Shown: positions 9,400 through 18,083 of the stretch, in pieces
How the letters are laid out: the number at the start of each line of letters is the position of its first letter
Position numbering within the stretch: position 1 is the first letter of the stretch
Source: JANMJD01 sp963828405
GTDB lineage: Bacteria > Actinomycetota > Acidimicrobiia > Acidimicrobiales > Ilumatobacteraceae
Direction of reading: 5' to 3'
Length of the DNA: 64,000 nt
NCBI GenBank assembly: GCA_963828405.1
Contig: CAWHEG010000031.1
Coordinates: 3,472,001 to 3,536,000 of the forward strand
The notes under the pieces: generated by a model
Databases searched by the model: none
What the model was told of the DNA's origin: nothing
Seen by the model: only the letters and a program-made list of their open reading frames with translations
Position numbers and translations under genes: made by a program

Positions 9400-9803
9400 G
9401 GGGTCTTCGGAAACGAGCGGGGAGTCGGGACACACGTGTGGCGCGTCATCGTCGTCGGCGCACAACTCGGCTGGGCGTCGCGGGGGCGCACTCCTGCTCA
9501 GAGGCGATGTCGGCGGGCCTCGCGCCCTCGGCTCCGTACCGGCTGAGCAGGCGTTTCTCCCAACTCCCCGCTGAGATCCGAGGAGCCCCTTAAGGGCATT
9601 CCCGAACGGACGGCCAGTTCCACCGGTGAGCCGCGGTGCCGCTCATGATGACTGGTACGTAGATAGCGGGTGGCTCGCGCGGGATGTGATTTGATTGTCG
9701 CCCGCCAACATGATGGGACCACTCGACGCGTGATTCATGAGCGAATGGCACGTGCCGGGGGACGAAACCAGGCTCCTCGGTGGTGGTGCGTCTGGTCGCA
9801 ATG
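9400..9803. other. Gap without a gene, with one copy of a 31-bp dispersed repeat
   Basis: No protein-like frame is visible. Positions 9697-9727 match 15197-15227 in 30 of 31 bases, in the same orientation (core ATGATGGGACCACTCG). The repeat resembles an insertion-sequence end. The sequence to its right leads into the maturase fragment. Confidence 0.5.
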
Positions 9804-10104
9804 TGCGTCAGCCGTGAAGAGGCCGAACAGGTCAAGGCACGATTGGCCGCATGGCTGGCCCCGAGAGGACTGGCCTTCAACGACGACACGACACGCATCG
9901 TGCACCTCGACGACGGTTTCGACTTCCTCGGGTTCACCATCCGCCGCTACCAGCAACGAGTGGTATTGATCACCCCATCGAAAGCAGCCGTGAAACGGAA
10001 CCGGGAACGGCTCACCGCTGAGATGACGGCCCTGCGAGGGGCCAACGCCGCAGCGGTGCTTCAACGACTGAACCCGATCATCCGGGGTTGGTCGGCCTAC
10101 TACC
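9804..10104 (+). pseudogene. Group II intron reverse transcriptase/maturase, C-terminal fragment
   Basis: The frame reads VSREEAEQVKARLAAWLAPR, then DGFDFLGFTIRRY, then PSKAAVKRNRERL and LNPIIRGWSAYY. These match the end of the RT palm/thumb and the start of the maturase domain X of LtrA-type proteins. The catalytic YADD block and everything upstream are missing. The right side is cut by the IS3 element right after GWSAYY. I could not recognise intron domains V/VI nearby. It is a dead remnant that records an intron once resident in the island. Confidence 0.8.
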
Positions 10105-10134
10105 TGAACGTGACCCGGATTCCTGGACACGGGG

Positions 10135-10361
10135 TTATGGCGAGATCGGCTGCTCCTGGCCGTGACGCCATTTGTCAGCGTACTCGGCTGGGGTGAGGTG
10201 GCCGAGGCCGGGCTGGTGACGTTGGCGGTTGTAGAAGACCTCGATGAACTCGAACAGGTAGGCGTGCGCATCGGCGCGTTTCTCGAACCAGATCGAGCCT
10301 CGGATCCAGGCGATCTCGACCTTCAGTCGAGCCCAGAACGTCTCCATCGCGGCGTTGTCGT
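10135..10361 (-). pseudogene. IS3 OrfB transposase, C-terminal part (displaced by insertion)
   Basis: Contains YDNAAMETFWARLKVEIAW with the catalytic Glu (in METFW), then FEFIEVFYNRQRHQPGLGHL and TPAEYADKW, the standard IS3 OrfB ending, and a TAA stop at 10135-10137. It is the missing tail of the OrfB that breaks off at 13793. The break falls at the family motif GD(C/A)YDNA. Confidence 0.85.
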
Positions 10362-10366
10362 AGGCA

Positions 10367-10704
10367 TTATCCGGCCAATCGTGGGCCGACGAGAGTGGCG
10401 GTCAGCCGGTGCGGCGTCGTGGGTTGTTCGAGTCGTCGGAGTCGTTCTTCTTGGTGGCGGACGCGGTCGGCGAGTGCGTCGAGTGCGGTGCGGAGGTGGT
10501 CGATCTCGGCGGTGAGGCCGGTGAGGGTGCGGGGGTCGTGGCTGTGGTGGCGGTGTTCTTCGATGACGGCGCGCAGTTCGCGGTTGCGGTAGAGGGTGGT
10601 GCGGCTGATCCCGGCGGCGGCGGCGACGGCGGGGAACGTGATCGGTCGGCCGTCGTTGGTGAGTCGTTGGCAGATCGTTTCGATGTTGTGTGCGGGGTGG
10701 TCAT
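10367..10704 (-). pseudogene. TnpC-like DUF6262 protein (one base short at the 5' end)
   Basis: This is the accessory protein of actinomycete two-recombinase elements, thought to set orientation or frequency of Tn554 transposition. The frame reads NIETICQRLTNDGRPITFPA, then ISRTTLYRNRELRAVIEEH, then a predicted coiled coil (LTAEIDHLRTALDALADRV). That is an HTH plus coiled coil, about 110 residues. ATG 10704 overlaps the upstream TGA (ATGA), the expected coupling. However, the frame from this ATG is one base off the conserved body, consistent with a C lost from the C run near 10693. The TAA stop (10367-10369) lies within the element's terminal repeat. Confidence 0.7.
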
Positions 10705-12530
10705 CCGGCTTGCTCGATGAGGGTGTCGAGGCGGGTGAGGAGGCGGCGGTGGCGGTCGGCTTCGTCGATCCATCCTCGTTGTTCGGCGTCGAGCGGTGAG
10801 GGCTTCGGTGTCGACGCGTTGGGCGGCGAGCACGGCGAGGGAGGTGGGGTCGGTGCGGAAGCTCGGGCAGTGCTCGCAGATGTTGGCGTAGGGGCAGGCG
10901 CCTTGGGCGGGGGCTCGGAGGCAGTGCCCGCCGGCGAGGCGGGCTTTGATCGCTGGGGCGTCACGCCAGTCGTCGTCGTGGTGTGCAGCAGCCGGTTGCG
11001 GTGACGGGGATCTTGTTCGCGGGTGGCGTGATCGGGCCGATGCGGGTCTTGGCGAGTTCGAGCGCTCGTTCGTATTCGGCTCGGACGGTGTGAGTCGAAC
11101 AGGTGGGCGTAGCGCAGGCTCATCTCGGCTGAGACGTGCCCGAGGAGCCGCATCAACGCTTGCAGCGAGACGCCGGCGTTGACGAGCGCGGTGGCGTAGG
11201 TGTGGCGGAGTTGGTGTGGGGTGACGTGTCCGATCCCGGCGATCGTCGGCGGCCCGGGCGAGTTCTTTGCGGACCGCGGTTTGGGAGAGGCGCCGGCCGT
11301 GGTGGGTGAACAGGAACTGGGTTGGTCGCCGGGTGCGGGGGTGTGGCAACGCCCGCCCGGGGGTGCGGGTTCTGGCGATGCGGTCGAGCAGGTCGACGGT
11401 TTCGTCGTCGAGGGGGACCATGCGTTCGGTGTCGAGCTTCCCGAGCGGGACCTTCAGCCAGGAGCCGTTGCCGGCGATCTCGTGGACGCAGTCGAGTTCG
11501 AGGTCGAGGAGTTCACCGATGCGCAGCCCGACGGCGCGGGCGAGCAGCAGGGCGTCGGCGGCGAGGCGGTAGTCGGAGTCCTCCAGGGTGATCGCCAGGC
11601 GGCGGTCGGCATCGACGGGGACGTAGCGCGGCAAGGGTCGTGGGAGGCGTGGGTGGTCGGAGCGGAAGATCAGTCGTCGTGGTGGGGCGTCGTCCCAGCC
11701 CCATTCGGTGATCTCGCTGAACATGTGCTCGACAGCGCGGATGCGGCGGTCTTGGTCGGCGACCGTGACCGGTTCGCCAGTGATGGTGGAGGTGACGGCG
11801 GCGACGTGGTTCAGGTAGGGCTCGATGTGGCGTCGCCGGTCGAGCTGGTTGAACGACACCAGACCCGGGTCGGTGGTCGTGAGGTGCCGGCCGAAGTGGG
11901 CGAGGCGGGTCGCGAGGCTGACACGGTCTTGGGGCGGCAGGTGCCCGGTCTTGCGGTTCCAGATAGGCGACGAACAGCGCGGCGAGCTCCGGGCGGACCT
12001 CGGCGAACCGGTCATCGAGGCTGTCTGGTGATCGCTGCGGTGGTGGCGGTGTCGCGACGACACCGAGGTGGAACAGCACGGTGTGAGCGCACACGAGCGC
12101 CGAGTCGAAGTGCCGCCATCCCTGCCCGGTGTCCGTGTACGCGTCGCGGCAGGCGTCGGCAAGCGCGTCAAGATCGGCGATGGTGAGCTGGTCGAGCGGC
12201 CGGCCGGTCTGGATCAACAGCCGCCCGACCGATTGCGACGCCGCCCGTCTCGCCTGGATCGGGGTGAACCCGACCGCGACGGCGGTGTCGACGAAGCGGG
12301 TCATGTCGGTCTCGAGGCGGGGTGCCGATGATCTCCCGCCAGAAGCTCGACAGCTTCCGTCGCACCAGCCAGTCCCAGCCCGGCTGCAGCCAACCGCGGC
12401 ACATCGACGAACATGATCAACGAGATCGCCGCCGGCGCCAGTGGCGCAGCCGGACGGCCAGCGGTTCGGTGGCCCACGAGCGCGGGTCGGGCCAGCGGGC
12501 CAGGAACCGGCGGGCCTCGAAATCGGATGC
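10701..12530 (-). pseudogene. TnpB-like large tyrosine recombinase (frameshifted)
   Basis: Pieces in order: FEARRFLARWPDPRSWATEP, LVRRKLSSFWREIIG, VGRLLIQTGRPLDQLTIADL, an Arg-bearing box ARAVGLRIGELLDLELD, then LMRLLGHVSAEMSLRYAHLF with the box II His and the nucleophile Tyr, and a Cys-rich tail (HCLRAPAQGACPYANICEHC) typical of this recombinase class. The pieces fall in several frames; for instance one extra base near 11960 separates VAYLE from RKTGHL. The length, near 600 residues, agrees with Tn554 TnpB. The stop TGA at 10701 overlaps the tnpC start. The N-terminal boundary is approximate. Confidence 0.75.
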
Positions 12531-12534
12531 CGGG

Positions 12535-13695
12535 TTCCCGCGACCCGGTCGCCGTCTGATGTTCGCGCCAGCAGCCAGCAGCCGCACCGGTCGGCGGCGC
12601 CGGCCGGTCAGGCTGGCTGCGTTGACGGTTGCGGGCAGCATCGAACTCGGCTTTCACTCGGACCGGGGCGACATGGACGTAACGGGCGGTGGTGTCGATG
12701 TGGGTGTGACCGAGCAGGGCCTGCATCACCGCCAGGTCGACACCGGCTTCGGCGAGCGCGGTGCCGAACGTGTGCCGCAACGCGTGCGGGTGACCGCCGG
12801 TCACGCCGGACAGTTCCCGGTGATAGCGGAACACCCGCCGCAACCCCTCCAAGGTGAGCGGCTGGCCACGGGTCGGGCCCTTGGCGACGATGAACAACCG
12901 GCTGCTCGGCCGTCTCGGGCCGTTCGGCCAGCAGATAGGTCTGGATCACCCCGGCGACGTCGACATCGAGCGGGACACGACGTTCCTTGCCGCCTTTGCC
13001 GTCGACCAACAGCCAGCGGCCGCCGATATCGACATCGGTGACGTCGAGCGTCGAGGACCTCGGCCGAGCGCAGGCCGCAGAACACCATCAGCCCGGCGAT
13101 CGCCCGGTCCCGCCACGACCGCAAGCTCTCCAACAACGCGACGACCTGGCCTTGGTCAAGACCTTTCGGCAGACGACGGACGTCACGCACCCGCAGCGCT
13201 GACCGTTGCCGGACGCCACGATCGACATGGGTGAGCATCCCGCCGCGTTCACCCGCCGAACGATGGTGCGCTTCACGGCCGCGAGGCACCGGGTTCGCCA
13301 GTTCCGGGTCGCGCATCGACCGGAACGTGAACAACCCCGACACCGCCGCCAACCGCAGGTTCACCGTCGCCGGCGCGAACGCGTCGAGCACGGGTGCCGT
13401 CCATCCGCACCACGTTCGGCCCCGCCCGGCCCGGCGACACGTTCCTGGCGGCACGCCGCCAGGAACCGCAGCATCACGTCGGTGGTCACCGACGTCCAAC
13501 GCGATCGTCTCGGACGGTGAGCCACCGGCAGAACGCCAGCAACCCGTTCGCGTAGGAGCGGACGGTCCGCGGCGAGTAGTTCCGGTCGACGAGATACGCC
13601 AAGTAGTCGTTGACCAGCGCGAACCGGTCGGCACCGTCGCCGGCCAGCACCCACCCCTGATCGTGCTTCACGATGCTCAACTGGCCGGACGCCAT
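12535..13695 (-). pseudogene. TnpA-like tyrosine recombinase (frameshifted)
   Basis: From ATG 13695: ALVNDYLAYLVDRNYSPRTV (SAM-like core-binding domain), then LAAVSGLFTFRSMRDPELAN and a catalytic-domain series with box I Arg in MVFCGLRSAEVLD, KGGKERRVPL, box II HALRHTFGTAL, GHTHIDTTARYVHV with the final His and Tyr. All catalytic residues of the R-H-R-H-Y set are present, but the pieces lie in three frames. It is the first gene of the element and would start the tnpA-tnpB-tnpC operon. The end of the gene cannot be fixed because the last frame runs into tnpB. Confidence 0.75.
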
Positions 13696-13792
13696 AGCTA
13701 CATCTGTAAACCAATCAGATCACCAAAGCAAGCCTCAACCAGCACAAATACGAGACTACGCAGCCAACACCGGGACTGATTGGCCGGATAAT

Positions 13793-14457
13793 AGGCAATC
13801 GCCGGTGGATCCGAACGACAGCTGCATGTCGGCGTTACCGGCGACGAAGGCGAAGTCTAGCGACGTGTACTGGGTGCCCTTGTCCGCGTGATGGATCACG
13901 TTCGCCGGGTGACCGGTGCGGGCCAACGCCATTGTCAGCGCCGACACGACCAGGGCGGCGTCTTGGCGGCCAGCGGTGTCCCAGCCAACGATCCCACGAT
14001 GATGCAGGTCGCGTACCGCAGCGAGGTAGAGCTTGCCGTCACCGGTCGCGAACTCGGTGATGTCAGCGACCCAGCGTTGGTTCGGAGCGTCGGCACGGAA
14101 GTCGCGTCGCAACAGGTCCGGGACACCACCGGCATCGGGCCGTCCACGCCGCCACTTCTTCGACGCGTGCGCTCCGACCAGCCCATTCGCGCGCATCAGG
14201 CGTGCGACCCGAGAGCGCGCCGCACGATGCCCGCGGCGTCGCAGCTGGCCGACCATGCGCGGCACCCCGTAGGTGTTGCGGGACCGTTGATAGATCTCGC
14301 GGATCACCTCAAGCAGCGCCACGTCGGCGACGTCACGCCTCGAGGGCGTGTGGGTCAGCCACGCGTAGAACGACGACCGAGGGATCTCGGTCAGGTCGCA
14401 CATCCGCTTGACCGGCAGCTCGGTCATGTTGTCGTGGACGAAGCGGAAGCGGATCAC
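13793..14457 (-). pseudogene. IS3 OrfB transposase, N-terminal part (cut by the Tn554-like element)
   Basis: Reads from GTG 14457: the HTH_21 domain (TEIPRSSFYAWLTHTPSRRD, NTYGVPRMVGQLRRRGH) and the first two catalytic Asp residues in QRWVADITEF and VIHHADKGTQYTSLDF. The frame leaves the family after FGSTGDC, where the inverted terminus of the Tn554-like element begins, and the rest of OrfB is at 10135-10361. Start and OrfA stop overlap (GTGA), as usual for IS3 programmed frameshifting or reinitiation. Confidence 0.88.
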
Positions 14458-14750
14458 CTCATCGTCTCTCGGGCGAAATACGCGGCCGCCCGCTTCAAGA
14501 TCTCCTTGTCCGTGCGCAGCTCCACGTTCTCGCGGCGGAGCCGGCGCAACTCATCGCGCTCGGACTCCGACAAGGCATGCGGATCGGCTGCCCGCTCGCT
14601 CGCATCACGAGTCGCACGGACCCAGTTCCACAACGTGCCCTCGGCGATCCCGAGCGACCGGGCGACCTCCGCGATCGGACGGCCCGACGACTCGACGAGC
14701 GCCAGTGCGTCCTTGCGGAACTGGTCCGGATACTTCGTTGGACGGCCCAT
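14454..14750 (-). CDS. IS3 OrfA (HTH protein)
   Basis: An intact 98-residue protein: a homeodomain-like HTH (YPDQFRKDALALVESSGRPI, VARSLGIAEGTLWNWVRATR) followed by a leucine-zipper segment (ELRRLRRENVELRTDKEIL). OrfA binds the IS ends and by frameshifting can be fused to OrfB. An upstream GAAGGAGG-type ribosome site lies at about 14757-14765. The OrfB partner is split, so the element cannot move by itself as assembled. Confidence 0.9.
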   Translation of the reverse strand: MGRPTKYPDQFRKDALALVESSGRPIAEVARSLGIAEGTLWNWVRATRDASERAADPHALSESERDELRRLRRENVELRTDKEILKRAAAYFARETMR

Positions 14751-14816
14751 CTGGGCCTCCTTCCTACACGGTCTCCCGCGTAATCAGGTGTCCAAGAAAC
14801 CGGGTCACGTTCAACC

Positions 14817-15246
14817 AGTCGTAGCGACCAATTGCTCGGTTGGTACCGCTGATGTCGGAGTAGTCGTCCGTTTCTCCGCAGTCGCAATTACCGACGGAGA
14901 TTTCGCGCAGCCAGTTACAAAGCAAGATGCCGCCGGTTCCCGCTCATCCCGCGAGAGTACGACGCCGGCACCATCCGTGCCGGTCGGTCAGGCATATTGC
15001 ACGTGAGATCAGTCCTTCCTCCCCGTCCGCGAGCACTGCGGCAGCCCGAGGAGATGGCGTCGTCTGTCTCGTCGTGCGGGACGAACGGTCCTGCTGTCAG
15101 TCACTGCCCACCTGCGTTCGGGTTTACCGATTCGATGTGACCCAACTCCATACCGCGGACCTTCAACATCGGAGGAGTCGGCTCGTCCCGCGTCGCTGTC
15201 GCCCGCCAGCATGATGGGACCACTCGTCCGCCAGTGTGATGGGACC
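14817..15246. other. Gap between IS3 and the second excisionase gene
   Basis: No conserved protein is visible, and the frame to the right of the IS3 end does not continue the maturase. The stretch 15197-15246 is an insertion-sequence-end-like repeat, annotated separately. The 3' end of the neighbouring leftward reading frame extends through here but does not look conserved. Confidence 0.4.
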
Positions 15247-15590
15247 GGGTCGGGGGTGTCAGTGTCGGCGTGGGGATGATGCTTGGTCGGGGTGGCTGGT
15301 GTCAAGGGTGGGTCGTTCGGTGACGTCACCGGAGCAACGCGATGGCTGAGCTCGGCCTCGAGATCGACCACCGGCCAGGTGATCGGGCCGCCGATCATCT
15401 GCTCCAGAGCGACCCGAGGGACACGCAGCAAACGACCGACGCGGATCACCGGCAGTCCGTCGCGCCCGCCGGTGGCGGTGAACTGGCGAGCGAGTTCGTA
15501 TGCGCAGGTCCGGCCGATCCGCAACACCTCGACCGCTTCCTCGATCGTCAGCAGACCCGGCACGGCCACCGGAACATCGTTCATCGTCAT
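15009..15590 (-). CDS. Second excisionase-like HTH protein, C-terminus probably replaced
   Basis: Residues about 10-65 form a Xis/MerR-like winged helix (LLTIEEAVEVLRIGRTCAYE, LPVIRVGRLLRVPRVALEQM), clearly related to the protein at 3055-3453 but divergent. The natural protein probably ends soon after the fold. From about residue 115 the frame translates the IS-end-like repeat (PSHWRTSGPIMLAGDS) and then non-conserved sequence, so the last 80 residues are likely an accident of an insertion. ATG 15590 or the Met at 15584 may be the start. The role would be excision or regulation of a second integrative element. Confidence 0.65.
   Translation of the reverse strand: MTMNDVPVAVPGLLTIEEAVEVLRIGRTCAYELARQFTATGGRDGLPVIRVGRLLRVPRVALEQMIGGPITWPVVDLEAELSHRVAPVTSPNDPPLTPATPTKHHPHADTDTPDPVPSHWRTSGPIMLAGDSDAGRADSSDVEGPRYGVGSHRIGKPERRWAVTDSRTVRPARRDRRRHLLGLPQCSRTGRKD
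15197..15246 (+). repeat. IS-end-like iterated repeat, partner of 9697-9727
   Basis: 15197-15227 repeats 9697-9727 with one difference (core ATGATGGGACCACTCG). It is followed at once by a second, shorter iteration, CGCCAGTGTGATGGGACC, at 15229-15246. Iterated terminal repeats beginning with TG are a feature of IS21-type ends, but no IS21 gene is present, so the family is a guess. Confidence 0.5.
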
Positions 15591-15689
15591 CTGACGTCAT
15601 GCCCTCCCAGACCGGCGTGCGTCACCGACCCACCTACAAATGGGCAACGAGCCGGCAAAAGAGGGAACAATCGACCGCACGACCACTGC

Positions 15690-17321
15690 AGATCTGAAGG
15701 TGGCATGCGGATGGCGTGTGGATGCGTTTGCGTTCGGGGGTGAGGCGCACGGCGTCGGGGCGGACCTCGCTGAGAGGGGCCTTGGTGGGGATCGCCTTGG
15801 CCACGGCGGCCAGCCGCTCGACTTCGGCGCGGGCGTTGGTGAAGGCGTCGAGGATCTCTTGTGCTGGGGTGTCGCCCGCCGACGGAGGCTCTGCCTTCGG
15901 TCGCTTCGCACTCGGCGAGGCGGCGCGGTGCGTAGCGCAGCCGCGATAGGCGTGGCGCCGGGTGGGGTTCGGGTGTCATGCGTGCGGGTCGTAGGTGATG
16001 GTGGTGTAGCTGTCGAGGGCGTCGAGGCCGTAGTGGGCGCGCATGTAGCGGAAGAAGTTCTCTTGGCTCCAGCGGTTGAACATGGCGTGGGCGATCGGGG
16101 CGGGGTCGGGGTCGGTGCGGGTGGTGAAGATATGGGTCTGATGACCGCTGGCGGGATCGAGGCGGGTGATCTGGCGGCAGGCGAAGCGTCGCTTGCCGGC
16201 GTCGTAGGCGATGCGCAGCTGGCGGTCGGCGAGGAGATAGTGGTGGGTTGCTCGGCGTGTCGGTGAAGAGTGTGGGCGACGAAGGCCGAGCGGGGCTCGG
16301 TGGGGGCGGGGCCCTTGCGGTAGGTGAGGATGTGGAAGCCGGCAGGGTGAGCTGGCGAACAGCTTCGGGGACCAGCCGCCGCGGTCGAAGCGGATGTGGG
16401 CGAGCCTCGAGGCCGACGCAGCGCGCGGATCTTGGCGAGCACGGCGCGCAGCTCGCGGTGAGCGAGGCGCCGGCGGTGTGGCCCACACGAACACGCCGTC
16501 GCCGTTGGGGTCGCGGACCCAGGTGTCGAGTAGGCTCGCATGGGCAGACGGATGCGGGCTACGTGCGTCTTGGGGATCTGGCGCCGCCGTGGTAGGCGCG
16601 CACGTGGCCGTCGACGTAGAAGATGCCCGCCGAGGTGGGGTGGGTGTCGAGATGATGACGGGCCGACGCGTCGATGAGACGGTCGGCGCGGCCGAGACCG
16701 GCGAGTGCTTCGATGCGCCGGCGCATCGTCTTGACCTCAGGGCGCACGGTCGAGGCCGAGGAGTCGTCCGGAGTCGATCGGGTCGATGCGCGTTGAGCGC
16801 CTCGGCGCGGGCTTCGCGGAGCAAGGCGGCGAACACCACCGCGACAACAGCGAGCGCAGCCCGTAGAAGGCGGCCGTCCTGTGGTGTAGACGGAGGCGCG
16901 GCGTCGAGCAGACCCGTAGCGGTGAGCGCCGGCGGGGTGAGCAGCGCCCGACCAGCGGCAGCGAGGCACCCTCGCAGATCACCGGCGGCGCCTCGGTGAT
17001 CGCACCGGCAGGGCGAGCCTGGCGCTCGGCGGAGCGATCGGCGGGACAGGCGAGGGGCTGGAGCCCGACGCGCCGACGGCCTCGACCGCTCTGACACGGG
17101 CGCGGGCGTCGCAGCCAGGGCTCGGCGCACGGTGTCGGTCGACACCCCGGCGCGCCCGCCACGGCGAGCAACGTCAGGCTCTCGGCGCGCATCTCTGCGA
17201 TCTCGGCCCGCTTGGCGTCGGTCAACTTCGAAGGTCCCTTCGGGCCCATGCGACGCCCAGCCAACCCGGCGGTGCCGTTGGCCTTGTACTCGGCCCGCCA
17301 ATGATCAGAGTGTCCTCGCAC
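15690..17321 (-). pseudogene. Decayed DDE transposase of an unnamed actinomycete family
   Basis: Ordered pieces in several frames: YKANGTAGLAGRRMGPKGPS and LTDAKRAEIAEMRAESLTLL (HTH part, about 17270-17190), AGVSTDTVRRAL, RIEALAGLGRADRLIDASAR, TSAGIFYVDGHVRAYHG, VRDPNGDGVFVWA, FDRGGWSPKLF, FHILTYRKGPAP, FNRWSQENFFRYMRAHYGLD (about 16080-16020), and a C-terminal ERLAAVAKAIPTKAPLSEV block near 15800. The architecture matches large putative transposases seen in actinobacteria. At least one frameshift (near 17160) is a one-base loss, so here decay is not only by insertions. The C-terminal end is cut near 15690. Confidence 0.65.
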
Positions 17322-17822
17322 ACACCGAAGGCGCCGCCACTTGGCGCTGCCTGGCCGCCTTGGACTCGACGAGCTGCACGGAGCAAGAAGCCGCCCGGTG
17401 ATACCACACGAACTCCGCGACGAGAACCCCCACGAGACACCGACCCGGACCCCTCGTCGTCCTCAAGAAAGGCCACGCCATGGGCCACTCGAAACGGCCC
17501 GGGCAAAGCAAGCGGTGTCATCGCATCCAGTGTGCTGCGGCCAACGCCATACTCGGACCTCCGAACGCCTTATCCAAGAGAAATTATCTCACTAGGATGA
17601 TGATGATATGCTGTAGAAGGGAATTAGTGATTCACCCACCAGCGCACCAAACGCGGCACCGCCGTTGGTGGCCTTCTCGCTCGAACAACGGTCCGCATCG
17701 AGCGCACTGCGGCTCGGTAGGTTGACGACGTGATCACTGAACCGCCGTGGCGGCGGCCGGCCGAGGATGTCGGCGTAGCGACCTCACCGCGATGCCGGGC
17801 GTCAGCGTTGCCGGTGGGGCCG
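17322..17822. other. Gap without a gene, AT-rich in the middle
   Basis: No conserved frame is seen. Positions about 17570-17635 are strikingly AT-rich for this genome. This is a plausible promoter region for the DUF4160/DUF2442 pair or an old junction between acquired segments. The longer in-frame extension of the DUF4160 gene to 17730 has no family similarity. Confidence 0.35.
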
Positions 17823-18083
17823 ATGCCGCGGCTGAGCTTCTTCTACGGCATCTCGATCTACGTCTACTTCGACGATCACCCGCCGGCCCACATTCACGCC
17901 CGCTACGCCGAGTACGACGCGCAGATCGCCATCAACACGGGCGATGTGATCGCCGGATCGCTCCCACCGAGGGCAGGCCGCCTCGTGGAGGAATGGCGGC
18001 AGCTCCACTTGCCCGATCTGGCCGACGCCTGGAACGCCGTTCACGACGAACGCACTCCGGGTACGATCGAACCGTTGCCATGA
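17823..18083 (+). CDS. DUF4160 protein
   Basis: An 86-residue protein opening with PRLSFFYGISIYVYFDDHPP and HIHARYAEYDAQI, the DUF4160 signature, followed by LPPRAGRLVEEWRQLH. The ATG at 17823 matches the family start; the longer frame from 17730 adds unrelated residues. Its stop overlaps the start of the DUF2442 gene by 4 bp (ATGA). DUF4160 and DUF2442 genes are habitually paired, often in mobile DNA, and have been proposed as toxin-antitoxin modules. The toxic partner and activity are not established from sequence. Confidence 0.85.
   Translation: MPRLSFFYGISIYVYFDDHPPAHIHARYAEYDAQIAINTGDVIAGSLPPRAGRLVEEWRQLHLPDLADAWNAVHDERTPGTIEPLP

Larger units (their letters stand above)
10366..13792 (-). 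mobile_element. Tn554-like element with 15-bp inverted termini (two tyrosine recombinases plus TnpC/DUF6262)
   Basis: ATTATCCGGCCAATC at 10366-10380 and its exact complement at 13778-13792 bound 3427 bp. AGGC stands immediately outside both ends (10362-10365 and 13793-13796). The insert splits IS3 OrfB, which gives an independent check of both boundaries. Inside are three leftward genes in the order recombinase A, recombinase B, DUF6262, the layout of Tn554 tnpA-tnpB-tnpC. Classical Tn554 has neither inverted termini nor target duplication. The AGGC copies might be the crossover core of a tyrosine recombinase. Removing the insert and one AGGC leaves OrfB one base out of frame, so the exact junction is uncertain by about one base. 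Confidence 0.8.
10105..14813 (-). mobile_element. IS3-family insertion sequence, interrupted by a Tn554-like element
   Basis: The two ends are 25-bp inverted repeats at 10105-10129 and 14789-14813, matching in 23 positions, with outer tips TGAACGTG and CACGTTCA. ACC stands just outside each end (10102-10104 and 14814-14816), a 3-bp target duplication typical of IS3. The orfA/orfB genes run leftward. The OrfB coding sequence is split between 13793 and 10365, with a 3.4-kb element in between. Without the insert the IS would be about 1.28 kb, a normal IS3 size. Confidence 0.85.

Noticed and set aside
13888..15006. A 372-residue plus-strand frame
   Set aside because: It lies antisense to IS3 orfA/orfB and shows no recognisable protein; the part right of 14816 does not match the maturase either.
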